A stretch of DNA of 64,000 nt from positions 248,001 to 312,000 of the forward strand of contig NZ_JACHXS010000004.1 in assembly GCF_014192225.1 (NCBI RefSeq), given 5' to 3'. The notes beneath the pieces were generated by a model. That model ran no database searches. It saw only the letters and a program-made list of their open reading frames with translations, and was not told the DNA's origin. The translations under genes and the position numbers were made by a program. Numbering within the stretch: the first letter of the stretch is position 1; the number at the start of each line of letters is the position of its first letter. Of the stretch, positions 45,158 through 53,282 are shown one piece after another. Origin of the DNA: Pseudoduganella umbonata. GTDB lineage: Bacteria > Pseudomonadota > Gammaproteobacteria > Burkholderiales > Burkholderiaceae_D.

Positions 45158-46560
45158 TGAAGAAACTGGTATTCGCCACTGCCCTGGTGGGCGCCGCCGC
45201 GGGCGCGCAGTCCGCTGAATTCAAATTGCCGCCGTTCGAGACGACGAAGCTGCCGAACGGCCTGACCGTGATGCTGATGGAGCGCCACGAGGTGCCGCTG
45301 ATCGCCGTGCGCGCCGTCGTCCGGGCTGGTGCCGTCAACGATGGCAAGCAGGCCGGCCTGGCCAACCTGACGGGCGACGCGATCCTGCTGGGCAGCGAAA
45401 AACACGCCAAGGCCGCGATCGACGAAGCGTTCGACTTCCGCGGCGCGCTGCTGTCCGGCGGCAGCGGCACCGAGCAGACCACCGTGCAGGCGAACTTCGC
45501 GAAGAGCGATGCGGCGGCCCTGCTGCCGCTGTTCGCCGAGATCGTCCAGCAGCCCGCCTTCGAGGCCGCCGAACTGGACAAGCTGAAGAACCGCAAGGTC
45601 AGCGGCCTGAAACAGGCCAAGGAAAGCCCGCGCCAGGTGGCCGGCACGTATTACCGCAGCATGCTGTATGGCGATGCGCCCTATGCCAGCCCGGCCGCCG
45701 GCACCGTCGGCAGCCTGTCGGCGCTGCAGCGCCGCGACGTGCAGGGCTTCCACGGCCGCTACTTCCGGCCGGACAATGCGGCCGTGATCGTGGTCGGCGA
45801 TTTCGACCCGGCCGCGATGCGCCGGCAGATCGAAACGCTGTTCGGGCAGTGGAAGGCGGAAGGCCCTGCGCCGCAAGGCACCAGCTACGGCAGCCCGGTG
45901 GCCGACAAGCCGCGCGTATGGCTCGTCAACAAGCCCGATGCGATCGAGACCACCTTCGTCATCGGCGGCGCCGGCATCGCCCGCAACGATCCCGACTACG
46001 TGCCGCTGCAGGTGCTGAACACGGTGCTGGGCGGGCGCTTCACGTCATGGCTGAACGACGAACTGCGCGTGAACTCAGGCCTCACCTACGGCGCCAACAG
46101 CGCTTTTGCGCCGCTGGCGCAATCGGGCGTGTTCTCGATGTCGAGCTTCACCGCGTCGGCCAAGACCGAGGCGGCGCTGGACCTGGCGCTGAAGACGTAC
46201 AACCGGCTGTGGGCAGAGGGCAAACAGGGCGGCATCGACAAGGCCACGCTCGATTCGGCCAAGGCGTATGTGAAAGGCCAGTTCCCGCCCCGCTTTGAAA
46301 CGGGCGAGCAGCTCGCCAGCCTGCTGGGCGACATGTATGCGCTGGGCGTGGACCGCGGCCAGATCGACAACTTCATGCGCGACGTCGACGGCCTGACGCC
46401 CGCCAAGGCCAAGCAGCTGGTGGACCGGCACTTCCCGCGCAATAACCTGCAGATGCTATTGGTCGGCAAGGCCGATGACATCCGCAAGGTGGCTGCCAAG
46501 TATGGCGAGGTGACGGAGCTCGATATCAGTGCCGATGGGTTCAAGCCGGTTGTGAAGTGA
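45154..46560 (+). CDS. M16-like partner subunit, zinc motif missing
   Basis: 468 residues from ATG 45154, with a signal peptide (KKLVFATALVGAAAGAQSA). The M16 fold is clear (TKLPNGLTVMLMERHEVPLI, LNTVLGGRFTSWLNDELR, GLTYGANSAFAP) but the position of HxxEH reads GLANLTGDAIL, so it cannot bind zinc by the usual residues. This is the known pattern of catalytic and non-catalytic M16 pairs. It ends where the AT-richer island begins. Confidence 0.93.
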   Translation: MMKKLVFATALVGAAAGAQSAEFKLPPFETTKLPNGLTVMLMERHEVPLIAVRAVVRAGAVNDGKQAGLANLTGDAILLGSEKHAKAAIDEAFDFRGALLSGGSGTEQTTVQANFAKSDAAALLPLFAEIVQQPAFEAAELDKLKNRKVSGLKQAKESPRQVAGTYYRSMLYGDAPYASPAAGTVGSLSALQRRDVQGFHGRYFRPDNAAVIVVGDFDPAAMRRQIETLFGQWKAEGPAPQGTSYGSPVADKPRVWLVNKPDAIETTFVIGGAGIARNDPDYVPLQVLNTVLGGRFTSWLNDELRVNSGLTYGANSAFAPLAQSGVFSMSSFTASAKTEAALDLALKTYNRLWAEGKQGGIDKATLDSAKAYVKGQFPPRFETGEQLASLLGDMYALGVDRGQIDNFMRDVDGLTPAKAKQLVDRHFPRNNLQMLLVGKADDIRKVAAKYGEVTELDISADGFKPVVK

Positions 46561-46701
46561 GTGCCGGGGGCCACTGGATGAATTGAAAGGTGTGGGGCGT
46601 ACGCAGCGGGTTGGATGGGGTGCTTTCGGCCAGGAGCGGTCACTAGACGCGTAGGCGGAGCAGTCCAGCAATGAGGTCGCTCGCTCGACTATGCAACGTA
46701 A

Positions 46702-47004
46702 CTAGATACCGGCATCGCCTGGTCGAGATCGTTGACGCTGGGCGTCAGCCTTGATCATGCTGGCGTCGGTCGCAAATCTCTCACCCTGAACTAAACCTTC
46801 AGCCATACAACGCCGAAGAACGGAATCGAACAGCTGGCGAAAAGCGTCGTGATCACGGAAACGGCCATGCCGGTTCTTGGATAAACTGGAGTGATCCGGA
46901 ACCTTGTCTCTCAGTCCAAGCCGACAGAACCAGCGGTACGCCAAGTTCATGTTGACTTCTTCGCATAGCCGCCGGTTGCAATTAGCGGGTTTCCAATGTG
47001 CCAC
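46702..47004 (-). pseudogene. transposase fragment, IS1182-like
   Basis: Readable transposase N-terminal domain: EEVNMNLAYRWFCRLGLRD, DHSSLSKNRHGRFR, RQLFDSVLRRCMAEGLV, ERFATDASMIKADA. This is the DUF772-type N-terminal region of IS1182/IS5-group transposases. Both ends are lost: the first 40 or so residues are missing and the frame stops soon after ADAQRQRS, well before the DDE catalytic part. No terminal inverted repeats found. It marks the left side of the AT-richer island. Confidence 0.82.
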
Positions 47005-47035
47005 TCTTGTTGCGGCTGAGGTTTCCAGAAATCTC

Positions 47036-48510
47036 TTAACTTAACGGCATACCCATCGAACCCAATCCATTAAAGGTTGGTGGTAACTTGGATGAATCCG
47101 AATTCTTAACAATGACAACTTCCGAAGTGCCTCCGAACCAGTCAGACAACCGAATATCCTCTTCATTTCCGGTCATAATGTTAAATGCCCGATATGTTCG
47201 TGGAGAACCGAATTCGGATAGGACGTTGACTACACACGGCGATATAAATGTTTGGAAGTCTATTGGACCATTCGTGTAAAGGCGGAAGGATATCCACCAG
47301 GTGTTCACCTGGAAATCACCTAGAATTTCTAAAGATTTTATTTTATTCTTTAAATCTGGCGGCAGGGGGCCGGCAAAAACCTCACGACGCTCTCCCGTTC
47401 TCGATGGCCCAGTGTATATGATCACCCGAGGTTGCAACCCGACTGGTGGCTCGACAGGTGGTGGGGACACTTCAACAGGTCGCATATAAAGCGGTATTGA
47501 CTGTTTTGGTGGTTCGTATCCAACATCATCCTCTACGGATCCAACTTCTTTGAGGAGCAGCCGATGAGACTCCTCGAATTGCGGAAGTAAATCGCGAGCC
47601 TCTTCTACTGCATTATCGGTAAAACGCTCGGAATTCGCTAATACGCTTTTTATGTCGGCTATAACGTCCAGAAGTCGTGACGAAGCTATAGCAAGTGTGT
47701 CTAATCTAAAAATTTGGTCTCGTACAAGCTTACGCACGGCGAGGCCAAGATCCCCAGATATTTCTTTAACATATTCATAGCCCTCTAACCAGATTTCTCG
47801 AACATATGCATTTTCTCGCATAACCGTACTGGGAAAAGCGTCCGCTGCACTAAAGAAATCCTTCCATACATCGGATGCAGGACTAAATGATCCGCCAGCG
47901 TGTTGATAGTTGATCTTAATTTTTTTCCGCTGAGAATTTTTTCCAATACTTGATTGTGGGATGCTGCGCCTCCACCTTGGCCGTAGCCCATCACCCCGCT
48001 TGCACTCAGTTCCGCCATTAATTGCAAGCGCTCATGATACGAATTTGTTTCAATTTGGAGCAAACCAACTAGAGTAGCGCCTAATTGCTGCCCCTGTACA
48101 AAATGCGTTCCATATTTCAATACAAATTCTTGGGGTGTTACTTCGTCCACACTTGGATCTTCCGCAATCGCCTTCCCGACTACTTCGGTCGCTAACTGTA
48201 CGTCGACTGCAACAAAAATACGGACCGAGTACGCTGAGCTGTTCTTCATTAACGATTGAGTAACGCTTCCGGACGCAGAGAAAACGCCATTTCCGAATGA
48301 CGCCCTCGCGGCGCTAGTTTTTGTTTCAAGAAACTTTGCCGAACTTTCTGCGAAAACTAAATCGAACGTCGTTTTCTTGGCTTGTACGCCGTCGATAGTT
48401 CTTACCTCCACAACTTCTGGAAGAACAGTGCTTTTCAGATTTCCAGTAGCCCAATCTACACCCCGTCCGATTTCAATTGGCATTTCTTCTAGCAAGATAA
48501 GCTTTGGCAT
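47036..48510 (-). CDS. MAC/perforin-domain protein, split by a -1 shift at A AAA AAA
   Basis: Two overlapping frames (48510-47785 and 47821-47036) make one 491-residue protein if the ribosome slips back one base at 47920-47926. The first frame (ATG 48510, AGGAGA upstream) holds the MACPF signature EFVLKYGTHFVQGQQLGATL (YGTHF) and ends in noncoding-like sequence after the heptamer. The second frame continues the domain at once (IKINYQHAGGSFSPASDVWK), with GG and a Trp in the expected place, well upstream of its first ATG. The C-terminal half (residues about 330-491) is unrecognised, with a Pro-rich linker (VSPPPVEPPVG). MACPF proteins form membrane pores. Without the shift, only a truncated domain is made. 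AT-rich codon use unlike its neighbours. No immunity or secretion gene beside it. Confidence 0.75.
47920..47926 (-). other. slippery heptamer A AAA AAA inside the MACPF frame
   Basis: Read in the first frame as GGA AAA AAA TTA, this is X XXY YYZ with all A. Slipping by -1 gives AAA AAA ATT and enters the second frame exactly. dnaX-type programmed shifts use the related A AAA AAG. No clear internal Shine-Dalgarno lies upstream; a downstream stimulating stem was not established. A homopolymer sequencing or decay error would look the same. Confidence 0.6.
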
Positions 48511-49181
48511 CTCGTCTCCTTAGTCATCGGTCGGAAAGAAATCGTGTCATGACTGCGGTCTTATGGCAAGTCAAGTGTAGTGGGCCTTTAATCGAGGTGC
48601 AATAAATATTTGCAAGTATTAGGTACGCCTTCAGAAAACAACGATTTCACATAGCAACTAGCTCTGTCCCGCAGTCCGCGCCTAATGAGCAACTGCTTTT
48701 GCTATCGTGCGGTGTTAAAGCCCGTGCAGGAGAGCACACCAAGTACTGCTGCCTGTGGGGGGCCTTACTACCATTTTTCGCAAAACCGGCACCTTCTACA
48801 CTTAGCTTACAATTTGGGAATCTGCTCCCTCCCTGGCTGTTGCGTAGAGTGGCCTACAACCACCGCAACCACTTTTTCTGTCGAACACGCTGCGCTCACG
48901 ATCCGAGAATCATAGCGACCTATTGAGGGGGAGACTTAGAGGAAGGGAACGGTTGGGTTAGGTCAGCCTTCAACTTGAGTTATAACTCCTGTTATAAATC
49001 AAGATGCTGTAGAAGGGTCATCAGCGGTTCTAAGAAAAGCAATTTCGAACACAAACATTGCAACAGGCCCAAGTTGCCCTAGGTCTTCGTGAGCAGGGCG
49101 CAACCGTATCGCCCATATTGAACGGGGCCATTCCTCGGACTTTCAGTCCTCCACACTAGTTGTCCGTCCCGGCGACAAGAC
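48511..49181. other. AT-richer non-coding DNA upstream of the MACPF gene
   Basis: No gene supported. An open frame at 48685-48915 is Cys/His/Pro-rich with no family resemblance. At 48980-48997 TTATAAC, four bases, GTTATAA forms a perfect 7-bp inverted repeat. The stretch probably contains the MACPF promoter at its left end and decayed gene debris. Confidence 0.5.
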
Positions 49182-49444
49182 CGTCATCAAGCGTGGGCCA
49201 GATTTGTGGTCGATTCGGTGGCACTACTAGCCGGACCGACCGCCGATGGCCAGGTGCATTTGTCTGCGTTGGCCATTACCTGAAGCGTACCGATCCTGCT
49301 TTCTCACCGGCCGTGTACGGATACTCGGGCCTTGTGGACATGCTGAAGACCTACGATTTACTCATGCTCACGAAGGCTGAAGGCGGCCACTATACCGTCG
49401 AGCTAGCGCCTGGCGATATGACCGGCGTCGCGTCTCTCGCCTGA
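49182..49444 (+). pseudogene. remnant of an OST-HTH (LOTUS) domain protein, frameshifted
   Basis: Two frames together give a recognisable OST-HTH module, as at the C-terminus of bacterial NYN-domain proteins: ADGQVHLSAL in one frame (about 49206-49270), then HYLKRTDPAFSPAVYGYSGL and VDMLKTYDLLML in the next, ending at 49444. The join is at GCGTTGGCCATTAC near 49268-49275, where one G appears lost. The nuclease (NYN) domain is missing. Family identification is by remembered motif (YLKR.DPAF....YGY..L). Confidence 0.6.
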
Positions 49445-49540
49445 CGAAAAGACGCCACTGAGCTTAGCCAGCGGTTCGCTCCATTCCGGCAATACTGATA
49501 GCTCCCCGACTGGTCTACAACTGGGACGGCCTAACGCAAT

Positions 49541-49795
49541 GTGAGCCGCAAGCAAAGTGCCAACGTCCGCTTTGGGGCGGAAGCTGCCGTTTACTCGCTG
49601 AAGCACGACTATTCCGCGGACGAAATCATCACGATCGACGACAGTCCCGAAAAACTGCACCGGCAGCCCACCCGGCATCTTTGCGTGCCGGCTTTCACCG
49701 GCAATCCATCGGACACGGACCTGCTCGGCGTTATCGAACGCATCAAGGCATCGGCACAAATCCGGTCACCCACGACATCACCGAAGCAACCCTGA
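49541..49795 (+). pseudogene. remnant of an NIF/FCP1-like HAD phosphatase, C-terminal part
   Basis: An 84-codon frame whose central part, DEIITIDDSPEKLHRQPT and VPAFTGNPSDTDLLGVIERI, resembles the last motif of HAD phosphatases of the NIF/FCP1 group (IDDSP with the two metal-binding Asp). The N-terminal catalytic DxDxT motif is absent. The first 25 codons and the start are not family-like. Degraded gene, part of the AT-richer island; tentative. Confidence 0.5.
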
Positions 49796-49881
49796 TGACA
49801 ATATCGGCGGAGAGGGACACCGACCGATAGTCCTTCCCGGACAGGCTGCGGCGCCGCACCCTCCCCTTATCCGTCCACCAA

Positions 49882-51048
49882 TCAAGCCGCCCGCATATCC
49901 AGCGCCGGATAATCCGTCAATCCCTGCGCCCCGCCGCCGAACAGCGTATCGCGGTCGTGCGCGGCCAGCGGCGCGTCGCTGCGCAGGCGCGCCGGCAGAT
50001 CCGGGTTGGCGACGAATGGACGGCCGAAGGCGATCATGTCGGCCCAGCCTTCGCACAAGGCGGCGCGGGCGCGTTCGGCCGTGTATTTGCCGGCGTAGAT
50101 CAGCAGGCCGGGGAAGGCGGCGCGCAGGCGCCGCTTGAAGTCGACGGGCATCTCGGGCGCGTCGTCCCAGTCGGCTTCGGCGATGTGGATATAGCCCACA
50201 CCGATTTCACCGAGCAGTTTTGCGGCGGCCACGTAGGTGGTTTCCGGATCGGCGTCGACGCAGCCGTTCAGCGTGGTCAGGGGCGCCAGGCGGATGCCGA
50301 CGCGGGCCTGGTCGCCGGTGCCCTCCACCAGTGCCGTGGCCACCTCGCCGAGGAAGCGCAGGCGGTTCGCCAGCGTGCCACCATAGGCATCGGTGCGCGT
50401 GTTCGCGTTCGAATCGATGAACTGGTTGACCAGGTAGCCGTTGGCGGCATGCAGTTCCACGCCGTCGAAGCCGGCCGCCATGGCATTGCTCGCGGCCTGG
50501 CGGTAGTCGTCGACGATGGCACGGATTTCATCGGCGGACAGCGCGCGCGGCATCGAGGCCTGCACGAAGCCCGGCTTGCCGTCCGTATCGACGAAGACAT
50601 TGACGCCCTCGGCCTGCAGGGCCGACGACGACACGGGCACCTGCCCGTCCAGCAGGCTGGTGTGGCTCAGGCGCCCCACGTGCCACAACTGGGCGAAGAT
50701 GCGGCCGCCCGCCGCGTGCACGGCGCCGGTCACGGCGCGCCAGCCATCGACTTGTGCCGGCGTGTGGATGCCGGGCGTCCATGCATAGCCCTTGCCGAGC
50801 GGTGAAATCCAGGTCCCCTCGCTGACGATCAGGCCGGCGCTGGCGCGCTGCGCGTAGTACTCGGCCATCAGCGCGTTGGGCACGTCGCCTGGCTGGCTGG
50901 CGCGCGAGCGCGTCATCGGCGGCATGACGATCCGGTTGGGGAATTCGACGGCGCCGAGGCGGCAGGGCTGGAACAGCGGGTCGCCGCGATCGGTCGCGTC
51001 GGCAGGGTTCGTGTTCGTGGCGTCGGCGCCATGGGCGGGGATACGCAT
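49882..51048 (-). CDS. alkene reductase, Old Yellow Enzyme family (NemA-like)
   Basis: FMN-dependent NAD(P)H oxidoreductase acting on activated C=C bonds or nitro compounds. 388 residues. FMN and active-site motifs: LGAVEFPNRIVMPPMTRSRA, GRIFAQLWHVGRLSH, GFDGVELHAANGYLVNQFID with the His-x-x-Asn pair, and IAFGRPFVANPDL near the end. The N-terminal 20 residues (ATNTNPADATDRGD) are an unusual Ala/Asn/Asp stretch; ATG 51048 is retained because the nearest alternative start removes the conserved PLFQPCRLGA. Monocistronic, next to the island boundary. Confidence 0.93.
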   Translation of the reverse strand: MRIPAHGADATNTNPADATDRGDPLFQPCRLGAVEFPNRIVMPPMTRSRASQPGDVPNALMAEYYAQRASAGLIVSEGTWISPLGKGYAWTPGIHTPAQVDGWRAVTGAVHAAGGRIFAQLWHVGRLSHTSLLDGQVPVSSSALQAEGVNVFVDTDGKPGFVQASMPRALSADEIRAIVDDYRQAASNAMAAGFDGVELHAANGYLVNQFIDSNANTRTDAYGGTLANRLRFLGEVATALVEGTGDQARVGIRLAPLTTLNGCVDADPETTYVAAAKLLGEIGVGYIHIAEADWDDAPEMPVDFKRRLRAAFPGLLIYAGKYTAERARAALCEGWADMIAFGRPFVANPDLPARLRSDAPLAAHDRDTLFGGGAQGLTDYPALDMRAA

Positions 51049-51235
51049 TGCAAACTCCTCGGATGTGGTCGATGGAGCGTAGTATGCGTGGCTTATCCTT
51101 GCGGATTAAGCCCTATAGGAACGAATTACTTTTGACTGAGCGTCAAGAATAAAATGCGATAGAGATCGCTGCGGGCCAGGCGATGGCGGAAGAACCCGAT
51201 CCGGCAAACCGGTCCTGGTGCCTCCGCCGGTATTC

Positions 51236-51595
51236 CTACAGCCCCTGCGCCTCGATATCGGCCAGCGTCTCGCGGCCCTTGTCGGTGACGGCAAAGCCGG
51301 TATCGGCCGGGACGATATGGGATTTCTTGCCGAGGAAGGCAATCACCTCGTCGTCGACCTTGGCGACGGGATCGTCCGCCAGCGCGCGCAGGCCGAGAAT
51401 GCAGCGGCGCAGGAACAGCTTTTCCTTGCCCTTGTCGGTCAGCGACAAGTGGCCGTTACGGGCGAACGACAACATCTTCAGGCCGGACAGGCGCTTCGTG
51501 TTGCGGGCAACGCAGGCGCTGGGCCTGCCCTGGATACCGCGGCGCACTTCGTCCAGCGCGTTGTATTCGTCGGTAGTGAGTTTTTCGTCTTTCAT
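51236..51595 (-). CDS. small hypothetical protein (119 aa)
   Basis: MKDEKLTTDEYNALDEVRRG from ATG 51595; residues after that are SACVARNTKRLSGLKML, LSLTDKGKEKLFLRRCI, TGFAVTDKGRETLADI. The two TDKG(K/R)E repeats suggest a duplicated winged-helix or helical unit. No membrane segment. Family not recognised; the fold may be DNA-binding. Start chosen because the longer frame (to 51661) has no ribosome-binding site. Confidence 0.65.
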   Translation of the reverse strand: MKDEKLTTDEYNALDEVRRGIQGRPSACVARNTKRLSGLKMLSFARNGHLSLTDKGKEKLFLRRCILGLRALADDPVAKVDDEVIAFLGKKSHIVPADTGFAVTDKGRETLADIEAQGL

Positions 51596-51664
51596 TGAAC
51601 CTGTTCCATGATGGCGTATGCGGCCGTCATGGTACGCGGGCCGGAGGCCCCCCGCAAGCAAGGC

Positions 51665-51793
51665 TTACTTGAAAGCCTTGAATGCCAGCAGAAAAACACC
51701 CAGTCCCGCGGCCATGCCGGCCAGCAGCATGCGAAGGCGCTCGGTACGGCTGCGGCGGCCAAGATAAATTTTGTTGTGCAGAGAATTACCCAT
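51665..51793 (-). CDS. very small single-pass membrane protein (42 aa)
   Basis: A basic N-terminus (MGNSLHNKIYLGRRSRTERL) followed by one hydrophobic segment (MLLAGMAAGLGVFLLAF) and a Lys ending KAFK. Arg/Lys-rich ends on both sides of a clean 17-residue membrane helix suggest a real gene. No strong Shine-Dalgarno (GGAGACTGTC before ATG). Function unknown. Confidence 0.6.
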   Translation of the reverse strand: MGNSLHNKIYLGRRSRTERLRMLLAGMAAGLGVFLLAFKAFK

Positions 51794-51984
51794 GACAGTC
51801 TCCAGATGAATCGTTTATTACTGGCTCAATTATAGGAACACTTCAGTGACGCGACTGTGACAGCCAGCACAAATAACCACATCCTGTATGTAGTTAGCAA
51901 CAGCTGTGTCCTTCTCGTCAATATGGCGCCGCTGCAAACGCCCCCTTGCTACGATGACTCATTTACTACTCACAGGAGAAGACG

Positions 51985-52170
51985 ATGAGCGCAGCGCAGA
52001 AGAACGACAAAGCGAACGACCACGCGGCGGACAATTCGGAAAATGGCGGCCACATGATCAACGAGCCCGATATCGGCAGCGGCGAGAAATCGCCGGGCGA
52101 GAAGGAAACCGAAGAGCAGATCCGCCAGATTCCCCAACACACGCCCACGCCGCCGAAAGACGGCAAGTAA
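51985..52170 (+). CDS. small hydrophilic protein (61 aa)
   Basis: Highly charged, with Asn/Asp/Glu/Lys/Pro (KNDKANDHAADNSENGG, GEKSPGEKETEEQI, TPTPPKDGK) and no hydrophobic core; likely disordered. CACAGGAGAAGACG before the ATG is a strong ribosome-binding site. Unknown family; general stress or packing protein is only a guess. Confidence 0.65.
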   Translation: MSAAQKNDKANDHAADNSENGGHMINEPDIGSGEKSPGEKETEEQIRQIPQHTPTPPKDGK

Positions 52171-52221
52171 GCGGATCGCGCCGCCCGTGCCGCCCGGAAG
52201 TTAATGCTCAGTGCATCCTGC

Positions 52222-52431
52222 TCAGTGCATCTTGATCGGCGGCGGCGGCGCGCTCGGCTCTTCCACCGGCGGGATCTCGCTGGGCGGCTTTTCGATCGGT
52301 GGCGGCTGGTTCGGCGGATCCTCTCCCGGCGGCGGGGTATCGGGGTCGGGGGTGATATGGGCCGATATCGGGGACAACACCGGTCCCGATATCGTTTCCA
52401 GCGTCGTCAGGCGCTCCAGGTCTCCACTCAT
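52222..52431 (-). CDS. small proline-rich protein (69 aa)
   Basis: MSGDLERLTTLETISGPVL, then a Pro/Glu-rich tail (TPPPGEDPPNQPPPIEKPP and more). ATG 52431 is preceded by GAGGAG at a good distance; the ATG at 52446 would be too near. The plus-strand frame at 52211-52459 is the mirror of this repeat and was not chosen. Function unknown. Confidence 0.55.
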   Translation of the reverse strand: MSGDLERLTTLETISGPVLSPISAHITPDPDTPPPGEDPPNQPPPIEKPPSEIPPVEEPSAPPPPIKMH

Positions 52432-52622
52432 AATGATGCTCCTCATTAAATATTGCTAAAAAGCTTATCACTACCGGCGCGAACACGGCGCCCGGATCAG
52501 CCCAGGCGTAACGCTGCCCCGCTCCCGCCGGCCGGCCATGCCGAATGGCAGAGGCCTTCAACCGGCAGCGGCGGTTTACACTGTCGCATCACTTTCACTG
52601 CCGCTTCATCAGCGAGTACACC

Positions 52623-53231
52623 ATGAGCACACGAGGATTCACGGGCCGCCGGCCCGGCGCCGATGCGGCGCGCCGCCTGCCGCCCGGCCAGCACGAAACC
52701 GACGATTTCCCCGTGCTGTCGCTCGGCCCGGCGCCGGCGATCAACCTGGCGAGCTGGCGCTTCACGCTGCGCCACGGCGCCCGCCCGCTGGCGAGCTGGG
52801 ACTGGGAACAGTTCCTGGCCCTGCCCCGCACCACGTGGCGCGGCGACATCCACTGCGTCACCACGTGGAGCAAGTTCGACACGCTGTGGGAAGGCGTTTC
52901 GGTCGACGACCTGCTCGCCGCGGCCGGCGTCGCCCCGCCCACCGCATTCCTGCTGGCGCAGTCGTACGACGAGTACGACACCAACGTCCCGGTTGCCGAC
53001 CTGGTCAACGGCCAGGCGATGGTCGCCACGCATTTCGACGGCAAGCCGCTGGCGGCGGAACACGGCGGCCCGGCGCGGCTGCTGGTGCCGCACCTGTATT
53101 TCTGGAAAAGCGCCAAGTGGATCAGGGGCCTGAAGTTCACGGAGAAGGATGAAGCGGGCTTCTGGGAATTGCGCGGCTATCACATGCGCGGCGATCCGTG
53201 GCGCGAGCAGCGCTACGGGGACGATGAATGA
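52623..53231 (+). CDS. molybdopterin-dependent oxidoreductase, sulfite-oxidase fold
   Basis: 202 residues from ATG 52623 (MSTRGFTGRRPG). The Mo-cofactor Cys is in GDIHCVTTWSKFDTLWEGV, the SUOX-type active-site loop; later LLVPHLYFWKSAKWIRGLKF and GYHMRGDPWREQRYG are typical of the small YedY-like single-domain group. No Tat signal, so it is probably cytoplasmic. The flavin reductase gene starts 51 bp after its stop and is the likely electron partner. Substrate unknown; sulfite or an S/N-oxide are candidates. Confidence 0.88.
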   Translation: MSTRGFTGRRPGADAARRLPPGQHETDDFPVLSLGPAPAINLASWRFTLRHGARPLASWDWEQFLALPRTTWRGDIHCVTTWSKFDTLWEGVSVDDLLAAAGVAPPTAFLLAQSYDEYDTNVPVADLVNGQAMVATHFDGKPLAAEHGGPARLLVPHLYFWKSAKWIRGLKFTEKDEAGFWELRGYHMRGDPWREQRYGDDE

Positions 53232-53282
53232 CGGACGACGAATGACGCACGATGAATGGGGGCGACGAATGAGCGCAGCCAC

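Noticed and set aside
47785..48510. The two MACPF frames as two separate genes
   Set aside because: The second frame already shows MACPF sequence about 33 codons before its first ATG, and its ATG has no ribosome-binding site; one shifted or broken gene explains both.
48685..48915. 76-codon frame in the island
   Set aside because: Cys/His/Thr-rich product, no ribosome-binding site, no family resemblance; likely chance in decayed DNA.
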